The notes beneath the pieces are model-generated. The model did not search any database and was not told the origin of the DNA. It saw only the letters and a program-made list of their open reading frames with translations. The position numbers were made by a program, and so were the translations under genes. Source: Oceanococcus atlanticus (GTDB lineage: Bacteria; Pseudomonadota; Gammaproteobacteria; Nevskiales; Oceanococcaceae). From it: a DNA stretch of 64,000 nucleotides. Positions 42,536 through 52,891 of the stretch are shown one piece after another; position 1 is the stretch's first letter; every line of letters starts with the position of its first letter. Where the stretch lies: the NCBI RefSeq assembly GCF_002088235.1, contig NZ_AQQV01000004.1, forward strand, positions 143,553 through 207,552. Direction: 5' to 3'.

Positions 42536-44749
42536 ATGGAATTGCCCGTCATCAGCCGCCTGAACACCGCGTTTCGCACCTCGCGAATTACCCGCGAGTT
42601 CGGTATCGATGCGCTGGTCAGTGTGCTCGAGTCGTATCTGCCCGATGACGAGATCGCCATCGTGCGCGAAGCCCATGAATATGGGGCGGCGATGCACGCC
42701 GGGCAGTTCCGCAAAACCGGCGAGCCCTACATTTTTCACCCGCTGGCGGTGGCGCGCATTCTGGCTGAAATGCGCATGGACTACACCACCTTGGTGGCGG
42801 CCATCCTGCATGACGTGATCGAAGATACGCCGGCGGCCAAACACGAAGTGGCCGAGCGTTTCGGTGAAGAGGTCGCGCACATCGTTGACGGGGTCAGCAA
42901 GCTCGATCGGGCCACCGATCAGTCGCGCGAAGAAGCGCAAGCGGAAAGCCTGCGCAAGTTGATGATGGCCATGACCGATGACCTGCGGGTGATTCTGGTC
43001 AAGCTGGCTGACCGCCTGCACAACATGCGCACGCTGGCGACCATGGCCACGGAAAAGCGGCGCCGGGTGGCGCGTGAAACGCTGGAGATTTACGCGCCGA
43101 TCGCGCATCGCCTGGGTATTCATACCCTGCGCAACGAACTCGAAGATCTGGGTTTTGCCAACCGTTATCCCAAGCGCCATCGCGTGCTCAAGCGCTCGGT
43201 CGAGGCGGTTGCCGGGCGGCGCAAAGACCTTATTCGCGAGGTTGAGGACAAGCTCAACCGGCGGTTGTCCGAGGAGGGCATCGGGGCGGCGGTGTTTGGC
43301 CGGCGCAAGAACCTATATGGCGTGTATCAGAAAATGCGCAAGAAGCATTTGCGTTTTCTGGATGTCATGGATCTGTACGGTTTTCGTGTCATCGTTGATT
43401 CCGAAGATGCCTGTTACCGCGCGCTTGGCGTGGTGCACAGCATGTATCAGCCGATCTCGGAGCAGTTCAATGACTATATTGCCTGCCCCAAGGTCAACGG
43501 TTATCAATCGCTGCACACCACCTTGATCGGGCCGAAGGGGGTCAAGATCGAGGTGCAGATTCGCACCCGTGATCAGAACCACATTGCCGAATCCGGGGTG
43601 GCCGCACACTGGCAGTACAAGCTGGGACGGGATCAGGCACGACAGGCGCCGGAGCAGCGCGCGCGTGAGTGGCTGGCCGGTTTGGTCGAGGTCAATCGAC
43701 GCACGGCCAATGCCATGGATTTCATGGAGTCGGTGCGTGTGGATCTGTTCCCCGACGAGGTCTACGTGTTCAGTCCCAAGGGGCAGATTTACCGCCTGGT
43801 CAAAGGCGCGACCGCGCTGGATCTGGCCTACGCCATCCACACTGATCTGGGCAACTCGGCCGTGAGTGCCTGGATCGACGATCACCTGCAGGCGCTGTCG
43901 ACGCCGCTGAGCAATGGCCAGCAGGTGCGTATCGTGACGGCGCGCCATCAAAGCCCCAACGCCACCTGGCTGAACTTCGTCAAGACCGGCAAGGCGCGCA
44001 GTGCGATCCTGCATCACCTGCGTCACCAGCGGGCCGATGAGTCACGGCGTCTGGGCCGGCGCTTGCTGACCATGGCTTTGCATGAGCGCGGCATGTCCTT
44101 GCGCAAACTCGATCCGGACAAGATCGAAGTTTTGCTCAAAACGCTCAAGGAGCCCGACATGGAGCGGGTGTTCGAGAGCATCGGCAACGGCCGGCGCATG
44201 GCCTCTTTGGTCGCGCATCAGCTGGAGTCCGGCAGCACTGCAAGCAGCGACAAGCCTCACGCGCTGGCGATTGAGGGCACCGAAGGCATGGCTGTGGAAT
44301 TCGCCGGATGCTGCCGGCCGATCCCTGGCGATCGTATTCGCGGGGTGATTCGCTCCGGGCGCGGTATTGTCATTCACCAGGCCAACTGCAAGAACGGTCT
44401 GGTCGGCGATCGCCAGAGCGGCACGCAGGTCGATGTGGTCTGGTCGGAAAACGTCAATGGCGAATATCCGGTCGAACTGCGTGTGCAGGGCGAAAACAAG
44501 CGAGGCTTGCTGGGACGTGTGGCCACCGCCCTGGCGGAAGAGGAATGCAGCATCGACCATGTCAAAATTAAGGATAAACAGGGTGACATCGCCGAGCTCT
44601 CGCTCCTGGTGACCGTCTCGGACCGTACCCACCTGTCGCGCATGCTGCGCCAGGTGCGCAAGCTGCCTTCGGTGGTCAAGGTGGTCAGGGCCGGGTCGGA
44701 AAGCAGTGTCAGCGATGCCGCCCAGCGCAGCAAACAGGACAAGAAATGA
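42536..44749 (+). CDS. spoT: Bifunctional (p)ppGpp synthetase/hydrolase
   Basis: 737 residues. The HD hydrolase domain has intact metal-site motifs ([38 protein letters not shown]), the synthetase domain follows ([40 protein letters not shown]), then TGS ([28 protein letters not shown]), and a C-terminal ACT domain ([23 protein letters not shown]). It makes and degrades the stringent alarmone. A TATACT lies only 9 nt upstream of the ATG. Its stop overlaps the ridA start by 4 nt. Confidence 0.97.
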   Translation: MELPVISRLNTAFRTSRITREFGIDALVSVLESYLPDDEIAIVREAHEYGAAMHAGQFRKTGEPYIFHPLAVARILAEMRMDYTTLVAAILHDVIEDTPAAKHEVAERFGEEVAHIVDGVSKLDRATDQSREEAQAESLRKLMMAMTDDLRVILVKLADRLHNMRTLATMATEKRRRVARETLEIYAPIAHRLGIHTLRNELEDLGFANRYPKRHRVLKRSVEAVAGRRKDLIREVEDKLNRRLSEEGIGAAVFGRRKNLYGVYQKMRKKHLRFLDVMDLYGFRVIVDSEDACYRALGVVHSMYQPISEQFNDYIACPKVNGYQSLHTTLIGPKGVKIEVQIRTRDQNHIAESGVAAHWQYKLGRDQARQAPEQRAREWLAGLVEVNRRTANAMDFMESVRVDLFPDEVYVFSPKGQIYRLVKGATALDLAYAIHTDLGNSAVSAWIDDHLQALSTPLSNGQQVRIVTARHQSPNATWLNFVKTGKARSAILHHLRHQRADESRRLGRRLLTMALHERGMSLRKLDPDKIEVLLKTLKEPDMERVFESIGNGRRMASLVAHQLESGSTASSDKPHALAIEGTEGMAVEFAGCCRPIPGDRIRGVIRSGRGIVIHQANCKNGLVGDRQSGTQVDVVWSENVNGEYPVELRVQGENKRGLLGRVATALAEEECSIDHVKIKDKQGDIAELSLLVTVSDRTHLSRMLRQVRKLPSVVKVVRAGSESSVSDAAQRSKQDKK

Positions 44750-45132
44750 CACGACAGACAATCTCCACCAGCGCGGCACCTGCGGCGATCGGTACTTATT
44801 CGCAGGCCGTCAAGGTTGGCGCCACGGTGTACCTGTCCGGACAGATACCGCTGGACCCGGCCACCGGTGAGCTGGTGGACGGCGATATCGCCGTCCACAT
44901 ACGGCGGGTGTTCGATAACCTCAAAGCGGTGGCGCAGGCGGCTGGCGGTGAACTGGCCGATGCGGTGAAGCTGAATATCTATCTCACCGACCTGAGCCAT
45001 TTCCCGGTGGTGAATCAGGTCATGGCCGAATATTTCGATGAGCCCTACCCGGCGCGCGCGGCTTTGGGGGTGGCGCAATTGCCCAAGGGTGCTCAGGTCG
45101 AAGCGGACGGCGTACTCGAAATCGCCGGCTGA
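44746..45132 (+). CDS. ridA: RidA-family enamine/imine deaminase
   Basis: 128 residues. [31 protein letters not shown], and [25 protein letters not shown] with the active-site Arg104, define RidA. It hydrolyses reactive 2-aminoacrylate from PLP enzymes. The ATG overlaps the spoT stop; this spoT-ridA pairing is common in the group. Confidence 0.97.
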   Translation: MTRQTISTSAAPAAIGTYSQAVKVGATVYLSGQIPLDPATGELVDGDIAVHIRRVFDNLKAVAQAAGGELADAVKLNIYLTDLSHFPVVNQVMAEYFDEPYPARAALGVAQLPKGAQVEADGVLEIAG

Positions 45133-45156
45133 GTCCGGAGCCGCGTAGGGCATGTC

Positions 45157-47163
45157 GTGCAGCTGACCGAGCTGGCCGGAATCGGGCCGGCGCTGGCAGA
45201 CAAATTTCGTGCGCTGGGCATCGAGCAGGTCGCGGATCTGCTGTTTCATTTGCCCTTGCGGTATGAGGATCGCACCCGGGTTCAGCCGTTTGGTGCGGCG
45301 TGCGAGGGTGAGCCCTTGCTGGCCTGCGGTCAAGTAGTCGACAGCCAGATTCGCTACGGGCGCCGGCGCAGTCTGGTGGTGACCTTGCAAGATGACAGCG
45401 GGCTGCTGAGCGTGCGTCTGTTTCACTTTTCAAGTCGGCAGATGGGGGCGTTCAAGCCGGCCGCCTGGGTGCGCGTGTTTGGCGAAGTGCGTCGCGCCGG
45501 CTATCAGCTGGAAATGGTTCACCCTGAATACCGGGTGGTGCCAGCGGATCAGGCAGGTCAGGCCGAGCACGACACGCTGACCCCGGTCTACCCCGCTGTG
45601 GCCGGTTTGAGCCAGAACCGAATTCGCAGCGCCGTCGAGCAGGCTTTAAGACTCGCCGATACGCTGGTCCCGGATCTGCTGCAGGCGCGTTTTGAGCTGG
45701 GCCTGCATGCGGCATTGCGTCTGATTCATGCGCCACCGCCCGATCAGCAAGCGCAGGTCGAGCAGGCCCGCAGCCGACTGATACGTGAAGAGTTGCTGGC
45801 GCATCGCCTGGCCATGCTTAACCTGCGCGCGCGCAAGCTGCAGCAAAAAGCTGCGCCGCTGGGCGATCGCGATCTGCTGGAGCGTTTGCGTCAGTCTTTG
45901 CCGTTTGTCCTGACCGGTGCACAGGACCGGGTTCTGGATGAGATTCTGCGGGATATGGCGCAGCCCAGCCCGATGCTGCGTCTGTTGCAGGGCGACGTTG
46001 GGGCGGGCAAGACGGCGGTGGCCGCGCTGGCGGCTGCGGCAGCCCTGGGGGTGGGTTTGCGCGCCGTGTTGATGGCGCCGACCGAAATTCTGGCGCGGCA
46101 ACACGCCAAGACCCTGAGTGCCTGGTTCGAGCCCTTGGGCGCGCCGGTGATCCTGCGTATAGGTGGGCAGGCGGGTGGCGGCGAGCCTTTGCCGGCCACC
46201 GGGGCGGCCCTGATTGTGGGCACTCACGCGCTGTTTCATGGCGAGCCCGAATTCGGCGCGGTTGGTCTGATCATCGTTGATGAACAGCATCGTTTCGGTG
46301 TGGACCAGCGCCTTGGGCTGAAGAAGCTGGCCACCCGTGATGATTGCCACCCTCATCAACTGGTGATGACGGCAACGCCGATACCGCGCACCCTGGCGCA
46401 GACTTTTTTTGCCGATCTGGATTTTTCCTCGATCGACGAGTTGCCGCCGGGGCGCAAGCCGGTGGTCACGGTGGCGCTGCCACAAAGCCGCCGAGGCGAG
46501 GTTATCGAACGCTTGCGCAAAGCCTGTGCTCAGGGCCGCCAGGCCTATTGGGTCAGCCCGGTGATCGAGGCTTCGGAATGGGCCGAGGCGGCCGAAGATA
46601 TCCACGCCGAGCTGACCGCAGCGTTGCCGGGGCTGAATGTGGCGCTGGTGCATGGGCGGCTCAAGGCCAAGGACAAACAGGCGGTGATGCATGCGTTTGC
46701 GGCCGGTCAGGTGCAGATTCTGGTGGCCACGACGGTGATCGAAGTCGGGGTTGATGTGCCCAACGCGTCCGTGATGGTGATCGACAATGCCGAACGTATG
46801 GGGCTGGCCCAGTTGCATCAGCTGCGCGGCCGGGTCGGGCGTGGCGGGGTGGCCAGTCATTGTGTGCTGATGTACCGTCCGCCGCTGACCGACACCGCGC
46901 GTGCGCGCCTGGATGCTTTGCGTCACGAACACAACGGTTTTCGGCTGGCTGAGCGTGATCTGGAACTGCGCGGCGCCGGTGAGATTCTGGGGACGCGTCA
47001 GTCGGGATTGAGCGAGTTCCGCATTGCCGATCCGCAACGTGATGCCGCGTGGTTGGGGGAGGTGCGGGAGTTGGCCCGGCAGGTTTTTGAGCAGCAGCCC
47101 GAAGTGGTTGGCCCTTTGCTGGTGCGCTGGCTGCCCGCCGGACAGAAATACGCGGACGCATGA
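45157..47163 (+). CDS. recG: ATP-dependent DNA helicase RecG
   Basis: 668 residues from a GTG at 45157. The N-terminal wedge (OB) domain covers about 30-160. The helicase has Walker A LLQGDVGAGKTAVAAL (about 275-290), MAPTEILARQHAKTL, box II IIVDEQHRFGVDQR, TATPIPRTLAQTFFADLD, and domain 2 with VATTVIEVGVDVPNASVMVI and QLHQLRGRVGRG. It remodels stalled replication forks. 24 nt after ridA. Confidence 0.97.
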   Translation: MQLTELAGIGPALADKFRALGIEQVADLLFHLPLRYEDRTRVQPFGAACEGEPLLACGQVVDSQIRYGRRRSLVVTLQDDSGLLSVRLFHFSSRQMGAFKPAAWVRVFGEVRRAGYQLEMVHPEYRVVPADQAGQAEHDTLTPVYPAVAGLSQNRIRSAVEQALRLADTLVPDLLQARFELGLHAALRLIHAPPPDQQAQVEQARSRLIREELLAHRLAMLNLRARKLQQKAAPLGDRDLLERLRQSLPFVLTGAQDRVLDEILRDMAQPSPMLRLLQGDVGAGKTAVAALAAAAALGVGLRAVLMAPTEILARQHAKTLSAWFEPLGAPVILRIGGQAGGGEPLPATGAALIVGTHALFHGEPEFGAVGLIIVDEQHRFGVDQRLGLKKLATRDDCHPHQLVMTATPIPRTLAQTFFADLDFSSIDELPPGRKPVVTVALPQSRRGEVIERLRKACAQGRQAYWVSPVIEASEWAEAAEDIHAELTAALPGLNVALVHGRLKAKDKQAVMHAFAAGQVQILVATTVIEVGVDVPNASVMVIDNAERMGLAQLHQLRGRVGRGGVASHCVLMYRPPLTDTARARLDALRHEHNGFRLAERDLELRGAGEILGTRQSGLSEFRIADPQRDAAWLGEVRELARQVFEQQPEVVGPLLVRWLPAGQKYADA

Positions 47164-47188
47164 GCGAGCAAGAACATTGAGTGCATTG

Positions 47189-48037
47189 ATGCAGCGGTTA
47201 AACGCCTACTACCGATTGGTGCGTCTGGATCGGCCGATCGGCAATATGTTGTTGTTGTGGCCGACCCTGTGGGGCCTTTGGGTTGCGGCGGACGGTCTGC
47301 CGCCGTGGAACATTCTGGCGATATTCGTGCTCGGTACGTTTCTGATGCGGGCGGCGGGATGCGCCATCAATGACTTTGCCGATCGCAAGATCGACCCGCA
47401 CGTCAAACGCACCGATCAACGTCCGCTGGCGGCCGGCGAGATTCAGGCCTGGGAAGCGGTCATGGTCTTCGTGGTGCTTGCGCTGGTGGCCTTCGGCCTG
47501 GCCCTGCAACTGAATCGCCTGGCTTTGCTGTTGAGTATTCCGGCGGTGATCCTGGCCGGCTCGTATCCGTTTGCCAAACGTTACACCTACCTGCCGCAGG
47601 CTCATTTGGGCATGGCTTTCGCTGCCGGTATACCCATGGGGTTTGCCGCGCTGACCGGGCAGGTTCCCGCGCTGGCTTGGTTGCTGGTACTGATCACCCT
47701 GCTGTGGACCATCGTGTACGACACGTTCTATGCCATGGTCGATCGCGACGACGACCTGAAGATCGGGGTCAAATCCACTGCCGTGCTGTTCGGGCGTCAT
47801 GATCGACTGATCACCGGGCTGTTGCAGCTCGCAGTGATCGGCCTGCTGGTGGTGCTGGGGTGCTGGAAGGGCTATGGACTGTGGTTTTATCTGGGTGTCG
47901 CGGTCGGGGCGGGGCATTTCGTATGGCAGCAATTTCTGATTCGTGAGCGCCAGCGCGAGCCCTGTTTTCAGGCGTTTCTCAACAATCATCGCTTCGGCAT
48001 GGCGATCTTCGCCGGTCTGTTGCTGCAAACGCTCTAG
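47189..48037 (+). CDS. ubiA: 4-hydroxybenzoate octaprenyltransferase
   Basis: 282 residues from ATG 47189; TTG 47177 is a possible earlier start. It attaches the polyprenyl tail in ubiquinone synthesis, within the inner membrane (about eight hydrophobic segments). The two Asp-rich motifs are CAINDFADRKIDPHVKRT (about 60) and YDTFYAMVDRDDDLKIG (about 187). Ubiquinone made here would serve both cydAB and sqr. Confidence 0.95.
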   Translation: MQRLNAYYRLVRLDRPIGNMLLLWPTLWGLWVAADGLPPWNILAIFVLGTFLMRAAGCAINDFADRKIDPHVKRTDQRPLAAGEIQAWEAVMVFVVLALVAFGLALQLNRLALLLSIPAVILAGSYPFAKRYTYLPQAHLGMAFAAGIPMGFAALTGQVPALAWLLVLITLLWTIVYDTFYAMVDRDDDLKIGVKSTAVLFGRHDRLITGLLQLAVIGLLVVLGCWKGYGLWFYLGVAVGAGHFVWQQFLIRERQREPCFQAFLNNHRFGMAIFAGLLLQTL

Positions 48038-48053
48038 GGCCTGTTAACAGGCC

Positions 48054-48821
48054 CTAGGTCACGCGCGCCAGGGTGATGGCACCAACCTGCTCGGCGCCGG
48101 CCTGGCGCAGTGCCTTTGCCATGGCATGCAGGGTGGCGCCGGTGGTCATGACATCATCAAAGATGAGCACGCGCAGACCGCGCACTTCAGGCGTGGCGGA
48201 AAACGCCTGATTCACGTTGGCGCGCCGCTGGGGCTTGTCCAGATGTGTTTGCTTGCGGGTTGCGCGGTCACGCCGAAGCAGGTCACTGCGTAACGGCATG
48301 TGCCAGCTCGAAGCCAGTGGCCGGGACAATTCCAGGGCCTGATTGAAGCCGCGTTCACGCAGACGACTGATATGTAGCGGCGCCGGGATCAACGCATCGA
48401 ATCCGTCCCCTGGGATGTCTGCCGGCAGGTGCTGGAGCAATTGCTGGCCCAGCAGTGGCGCCAGCACCAGCTTGTGCTGAAACTTGAGGGCGTGAACCAT
48501 CTTGCGCAGGGCTGCGTTGAATGCAAAGCCGGCCCAGACCGGATCCAGCCTTACGCGGCTATGCAGACAGGCGCCGCACACCTGCACGTTTGGGTTTGGC
48601 AGCGGCAGGGCGCAATGGCGGCATTGCCATCCCAGAGCTTGCAGTTTGTGCAGGCAGGTAGCGCACAGCCCGCCCGGATCGGATTGCGGTGTATCGCAAG
48701 CCGGACACAGCGGCGGCAGTAGGGCGTCCAGCAGCCTGTCAACCCGTCGTCCGTAGCTGGGTTGACAGCGTTGACGGGCGCTTTCATGCTCTGCGCCTTG
48801 ACTCCGATGGAATAGGGCCAT
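48054..48821 (-). CDS. comF: ComF-family phosphoribosyltransferase-like protein
   Basis: 255 residues. A zinc-ribbon-like N-terminus ([42 protein letters not shown]) precedes a type I phosphoribosyltransferase domain with [21 protein letters not shown]. Homologues take part in DNA uptake (ComF) or have unknown roles (GntX); with the pilus genes in the window, competence is possible. The only in-frame start (ATG 48821) shares CCATGG with the bioB start, so the two genes overlap at their first codons and the BirA box lies inside comF. No good alternative start exists downstream. Confidence 0.87.
   Translation of the reverse strand: MALFHRSQGAEHESARQRCQPSYGRRVDRLLDALLPPLCPACDTPQSDPGGLCATCLHKLQALGWQCRHCALPLPNPNVQVCGACLHSRVRLDPVWAGFAFNAALRKMVHALKFQHKLVLAPLLGQQLLQHLPADIPGDGFDALIPAPLHISRLRERGFNQALELSRPLASSWHMPLRSDLLRRDRATRKQTHLDKPQRRANVNQAFSATPEVRGLRVLIFDDVMTTGATLHAMAKALRQAGAEQVGAITLARVT
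48736..48768. promoter_or_regulatory. BirA-type biotin operator
   Basis: CTGTCAACC (48736-48744), a 15-nt spacer, and GGTTGACAG (48760-48768) form a perfect palindrome close to the known BirA signal (TTGTAAACC, 14-15 nt, GGTTTACAA). It lies 52 nt upstream of bioB and covers the -35 element, as expected for repression by biotinyl-AMP-bound BirA. BirA itself is not in the window. Confidence 0.8.
48762..48790 (+). promoter_or_regulatory. Putative bioB promoter
   Basis: A consensus -35 TTGACA (48762-48767) and a weak -10 CATGCT (48785-48790) are 17 nt apart. Transcription would start near 48797, about 23 nt before bioB. The -35 is part of the right half of the BirA box. Confidence 0.55.
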
Positions 48822-49830
48822 GGCTGAGCTACGCCACGACTGGCGCGCGGATGAAGTGCGCGCATTGTTTGATCTGCCGTTCAACGACCTGCTGTTTCGT
48901 GCACAAAGTGTGCACCGTGCACATTTCGACCCCAATGAAGTGCAGCTCAGCACATTGCTGAACATCAAGACCGGCGCCTGCCCGGAGGATTGCTCGTACT
49001 GTCCCCAGAGCGTGCGCTACAACACCGGTCTGGATGCGGAGCCGCTGATGCAGGTTGAGCAGGTGCGTGAAGCTGCTGAGCGTGCCAAGCAGGCCGGTGC
49101 GACGCGTTTCTGCATGGGCGCGGCCTGGCGCAGCCCCAAGGATCGCGACATCGTGGCCGTGGCCAAGATGATCAAAGCGGTGCGCGATCTGGGCATGGAA
49201 ACCTGCATGACACTGGGCATGTTGACCGAGCAGCAGGCGCAGCAGTTGCGTGATGCAGGGCTGGATTATTACAACCATAACGTGGATACCTCCCCGGAGT
49301 ACTACGAGAAGATCATCACCACCCGGACCTACCAGGACCGCTTGGATACCCTGGATTCGGTGCGCAAGGCCGGCATGAAAGTGTGCTGCGGCGGCATCGT
49401 CGGGCTGGGCGAGGAGGTTGGCGACCGGGCTGAGATGCTGCGTACGCTGGCCAATCTGCCGACCCATCCGGAAAGCGTGCCGATCAATCAGCTGGTCAAG
49501 GTCGAGGGCACTCCGCTGGATCAGGTTGATGATGTGGCTGCGGTGGATTTCGTACGGACCATTGCGGTGGCCCGCATCCTGATGCCCAAATCCATGGTTC
49601 GCCTGTCTGCCGGGCGCACCAGCATGTCGCCTGCGGTGCAGGCGCTGTGCTTCTTCGCCGGAGCCAATTCCATGTTCTACGGTGAGAAACTGCTCACCAC
49701 CGGCAATCCTGAGCACGAAGCGGATCAGCGATTGATGGCGGATCTGGGCATCCGCGCCATGGCGGTGGAAGCTGCTACCGAATGCCAATCCCAGCCCGCG
49801 GCCGCAGACGGTGACGCAGCCGCTGCCTGA
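48820..49830 (+). CDS. bioB: Biotin synthase
   Basis: 336 residues. Radical SAM motif CPEDCSYC gives Cys54, Cys58 and Cys61 for the 4Fe-4S cluster; [23 protein letters not shown] and RLSAGRTSM carry further cluster and substrate residues. It inserts sulfur into dethiobiotin. First gene of bioB-bioF-bioD under a BirA-type operator. The end overlaps bioF by 20 nt. Confidence 0.97.
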   Translation: MAELRHDWRADEVRALFDLPFNDLLFRAQSVHRAHFDPNEVQLSTLLNIKTGACPEDCSYCPQSVRYNTGLDAEPLMQVEQVREAAERAKQAGATRFCMGAAWRSPKDRDIVAVAKMIKAVRDLGMETCMTLGMLTEQQAQQLRDAGLDYYNHNVDTSPEYYEKIITTRTYQDRLDTLDSVRKAGMKVCCGGIVGLGEEVGDRAEMLRTLANLPTHPESVPINQLVKVEGTPLDQVDDVAAVDFVRTIAVARILMPKSMVRLSAGRTSMSPAVQALCFFAGANSMFYGEKLLTTGNPEHEADQRLMADLGIRAMAVEAATECQSQPAAADGDAAAA

Positions 49831-50986
49831 GTTTGCTGCCCAGCGTTTAAAGCATATCGAGCGCGCCAACCGCTACCGGGTTCGGCGCGAATACGCCGCC
49901 CGTCAGGGTATGGCGGTGGCTTGCGATGATGCCGATTTAACGCTGTTCTGCAGCAATGACTATCTTGGTCTGTCTGATCACCCGCGGCTGGTCGAGGCCT
50001 TGAGCCAGGCGGCCGAGCGCTATGGTGTGGGCAGTACGGCATCGCAGTACATCAATGGCCACAGCGCCGAAATTGCGGCCTTCGAGCGCGAGCTGGCGGC
50101 CTTTCTGGGTTATCCGCGGGTGCTGTTGCTCGGCTCGGGCTATCTGGTCAATACCGGCGTGATTGATGCGCTGGTCGGGCGTGACGATGTCATCGTCTCC
50201 GATGCGCTCAATCATGCGTCGCTGATCGACGGCTGCCGTTTGTCGGGGGCGCGCGTCGAGCGTTTTGCGCATGCTGACATTGAGGCGGCTGATCAGGCGC
50301 TGGCGGCATGTGCTGGCGATGGTCAGCGTTTATTGCTGTCCGATGCGGTGTTCAGTATGGATGGCGATATCGCCGATATTCCGGCGCTGGCCAGATTGGC
50401 CCGACAGCGATCTGCCTGGTTGATGCTTGATGACGCGCATGGTGTTGGGGTGCTGGGGCCGCAGGGGCGCGGGGCTGTGGCCTTGCATCAATGCGGTGTC
50501 AGTGAGGTGCCGGTGCTGACCGGTACGCTGGGCAAGGCTTTCGGGGTTTATGGGGCGTTTGTGGCGGCTTCAAGCGAAGTCATTGATTACCTGACCCAGG
50601 TGACCCGAACCGGCATTTTCGCCACCGCCCTACCGCCGCCGCTGGTCGCCAGCCTGCGTGCAGCGCTGGAGCTGGTTGCTTATGCGGATCAGCGGCGCGC
50701 TCATCTGAATGGACTGATTGAGCAGTTTCGTGCCGGGCTGGTGCGGCTGGGCTTGCCGGACACCGCTTCGAGTACGCCCATTCAACCTCTGATTGTCGGC
50801 CCGGAGGATCGTACCCTGGCTTTGTCGGAGGCCTTACGCGCGCGCGGCCTGTGGGTCACCGCGATTCGACCGCCCACGGTGCCTGCGGGCACCTGCCGTT
50901 TGCGCATCACCCTGAGTGCCGCGCACAGCGAAGCCGATGTGCAGCGTTTGCTAGCTGCGCTTGACGAGATCATGCCGAGAGACTGA
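49811..50986 (+). CDS. bioF: 8-amino-7-oxononanoate synthase
   Basis: 391 residues from a GTG inside the end of bioB. The PLP lysine is Lys242 in [54 protein letters not shown] and [14 protein letters not shown] are conserved. It condenses pimeloyl-ACP (or CoA) with alanine. No bioH, bioC or bioA follows as in many gammaproteobacteria; bioD comes next. Confidence 0.96.
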   Translation: MTQPLPEFAAQRLKHIERANRYRVRREYAARQGMAVACDDADLTLFCSNDYLGLSDHPRLVEALSQAAERYGVGSTASQYINGHSAEIAAFERELAAFLGYPRVLLLGSGYLVNTGVIDALVGRDDVIVSDALNHASLIDGCRLSGARVERFAHADIEAADQALAACAGDGQRLLLSDAVFSMDGDIADIPALARLARQRSAWLMLDDAHGVGVLGPQGRGAVALHQCGVSEVPVLTGTLGKAFGVYGAFVAASSEVIDYLTQVTRTGIFATALPPPLVASLRAALELVAYADQRRAHLNGLIEQFRAGLVRLGLPDTASSTPIQPLIVGPEDRTLALSEALRARGLWVTAIRPPTVPAGTCRLRITLSAAHSEADVQRLLAALDEIMPRD

Positions 50987-50987
50987 T

Positions 50988-51671
50988 ATGCCGACCTTGT
51001 TCGTAACAGGCACCGATACGGATTGTGGAAAGACCCATGTCAGCGTGGCGTTGCTGCATGCGTTGGCAGCGCGGGGCAAGTCAGCGGTGGGGTATAAGCC
51101 GGTGGCGGCGGGTTGTGAGCATGGCCCCGCAGGCTTGAGCAATGCCGATGCGCGCACCTTATGGGCGGCTTCCGCGCCGGGCTTTGACTATGCCGACATC
51201 AACCCGGTCACGCTGGAACCGCCGATTGCCCCGCATGTGGCCGCCGATGATCTGGGTCTTACCATCGATCCTGCCGCGCTGATTGAAGGGGCTGTTGCGC
51301 TGCAGTCACGCAGTGAGTGGGTAGTGGTGGAAGGCGCGGGCGGTTTTCGGGTGCCGCTCAATGCACAGCAGGACTTCGCCGACATGGTTGAGGCTGCGGC
51401 TTGGCCGGTGTTGCTGGTTGTGGGCATGCGGCTGGGCTGCATCAACCACGCGTTGCTCAGTGTGGAGGCGATTCAGCGGCGTGCCCCCTTGCTCGGCTGG
51501 GTGGCCAATGTGCTGCCGCCGGAACAGCCACGCCTAGGCGAAAATATCGCCGCCTTGCAGGACAGAATTCCGGCACCGTGTCTGGGGATTGTGCGCGCTG
51601 CCACACCGCAGCAAGCCGCCGACGAGATTGATGTCGAGCAGCTTGAGTATATTTTGAGGAAAACCCCTTAA
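50988..51671 (+). CDS. bioD: Dethiobiotin synthetase
   Basis: 227 residues from the ATG at 50988, 1 nt after the bioF stop. P-loop FVTGTDTDCGKTHVSVALL at about 5-23, GYKPVAAGC and VVVEGAGGFRVPL are the ATP and substrate motifs. It closes the ureido ring with CO2 and ATP. Last gene of the biotin operon. Confidence 0.96.
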   Translation: MPTLFVTGTDTDCGKTHVSVALLHALAARGKSAVGYKPVAAGCEHGPAGLSNADARTLWAASAPGFDYADINPVTLEPPIAPHVAADDLGLTIDPAALIEGAVALQSRSEWVVVEGAGGFRVPLNAQQDFADMVEAAAWPVLLVVGMRLGCINHALLSVEAIQRRAPLLGWVANVLPPEQPRLGENIAALQDRIPAPCLGIVRAATPQQAADEIDVEQLEYILRKTP

Positions 51672-51672
51672 T

Positions 51673-51779
51673 ATAACGCTTGGTGTTATCAGTCGCAAGA
51701 TGCTTCCACGGGATGCCGGGCGCGTCTGGTGAGGGCATTCTGTACCCATCAGACACGATGATCGCCCTGTCGCAGGGCG
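51673..51779. repeat. Two short inverted repeats between bioD and the Rieske gene
   Basis: ATAACGC-TTG-GTGTTAT (51673-51689, one mismatch) directly after bioD, and CGCCCTG-TCG-CAGGGCG (51763-51779, perfect) 30 nt before the Rieske oxygenase start. Neither is followed by a T-run on the plus strand. They may be operators or a weak terminator; I cannot tell which. Confidence 0.35.
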
Positions 51780-51809
51780 TTATCGGCAATACGATGGAGG
51801 AAGTTTCAA

Positions 51810-52823
51810 GTGAGCGTGATCGATCTCAAGTTGCTGCAGGAAACCAAAACGCTGGAGCGTTGCCCGTTCCCGATTCCTGCCGGCTGGTTCTTCGTGGACT
51901 ATTCCAAGAATTTGGCGCCTGGCGAAGTGCGCAACGTGTTCCTGCTTGATCAGGAATGGGTGCTGTTCCGCGGTGAAGGCGAAGAGGGCAAGGCTGGTCT
52001 GAGTGACCCCTTCTGTCCGCATCTGGGCGCTCACCTTGGGCATGGCGGCAAGGTTGTTGGTGACAACATCCGTTGCACCTTCCACCACTGGCAGTTCAAC
52101 CCGGAAGGTTGGTGCAAGGATGTGCCCTACGCCAAGATCATGCCGCCGGTGTGCAAGAAGCAGCCGATTCTGCGTACCCTGCCGGTGATCGAGAAATGGG
52201 GCATGATCTGGTGCTGGTACCACCCGCAGGCGGAAGCGCCGCAGTGGGAGCTGCCGAGCATTCCCGAGCTGGAAAGCGATGACTACATCGAACCGCGCAC
52301 CGGCCACTGGGAGGTCAATACCGCAGTGCAGGAAGTGGCCGAGAACGGGGTGGACTTTGCCCACCTGAAGTTCCTCCATGGCGAGCCGGAAATTCCGCCT
52401 GCGACCACGGAGTTCAAGGGCCACGAAATCTTCACCGACATGAAGAACGGCTACATCAAGGGCCATCAGTGCGGGCCGGGTCTGGCGATCTTCCGCTTCG
52501 ATCATGAAGGCGTGGTGGCCACCATGGTGTCCTACTCGGTGCCGTACACGCGTGAACAGACCAAGATGAACATGAGCTTCACCCACTTCAAGTACCCGGA
52601 AGGGACCAAGGAAGCGATGGTGGCTCAGCATCTGGTCAATCACATGGTTGGCGAGGCCGATGGCGAAGAATCGGCGGGCTTTGAAAGCGTCGATTTCATC
52701 GTTTGGAACAACAAGAAATACCGGCCCAATCCGTTGCTGTGTGACGGTGATGGTCCGATCCTGCAGTACCGTAAATGGTTCAAGCAGTTCTATCCGGGTA
52801 ACGAAGAAAACCCGAACCTTTAA
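51810..52823 (+). CDS. Rieske non-heme iron oxygenase, oxygenase component
   Basis: 337 residues from a GTG at 51810 with GGAGGA about 8 nt upstream. The Rieske cluster is Cys69-x-His71 (FCPHLGAHLGHG) and Cys89-x2-His92 (IRCTFHHWQF). The mononuclear iron site has Asp182, His185 and His190 in EVAENGVDFAHLKFLHG. The compact shape recalls the KshA/DAF-36/VanA class that acts on steroids or aromatic ethers; the substrate is not decidable. Needs electrons from a ferredoxin, which is encoded next; no reductase gene is nearby. Confidence 0.92.
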   Translation: MSVIDLKLLQETKTLERCPFPIPAGWFFVDYSKNLAPGEVRNVFLLDQEWVLFRGEGEEGKAGLSDPFCPHLGAHLGHGGKVVGDNIRCTFHHWQFNPEGWCKDVPYAKIMPPVCKKQPILRTLPVIEKWGMIWCWYHPQAEAPQWELPSIPELESDDYIEPRTGHWEVNTAVQEVAENGVDFAHLKFLHGEPEIPPATTEFKGHEIFTDMKNGYIKGHQCGPGLAIFRFDHEGVVATMVSYSVPYTREQTKMNMSFTHFKYPEGTKEAMVAQHLVNHMVGEADGEESAGFESVDFIVWNNKKYRPNPLLCDGDGPILQYRKWFKQFYPGNEENPNL

Positions 52824-52839
52824 TTTCTATACTGTTGAT

Positions 52840-52876
52840 GGCCCCTGGCGCCATGTGCGCCCGGGGCCTTCTTTTT
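52840..52876 (+). terminator. Terminator or attenuator between oxygenase and ferredoxin
   Basis: Nested stem GGCCCC-T-GGCGC / GCGCC-C-GGGGCC (52840-52868) followed by TTCTTTTT. It is 16 nt after the oxygenase stop and 15 nt before the ferredoxin start, so it probably lowers ferredoxin expression relative to the oxygenase, or sets the two apart. Confidence 0.8.
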
Positions 52877-52891
52877 GCTTAGGACAACACC

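Noticed and set aside
45646..47037. 463-codon leftward frame over recG
   Set aside because: Mirror of recG with no recognisable motifs.
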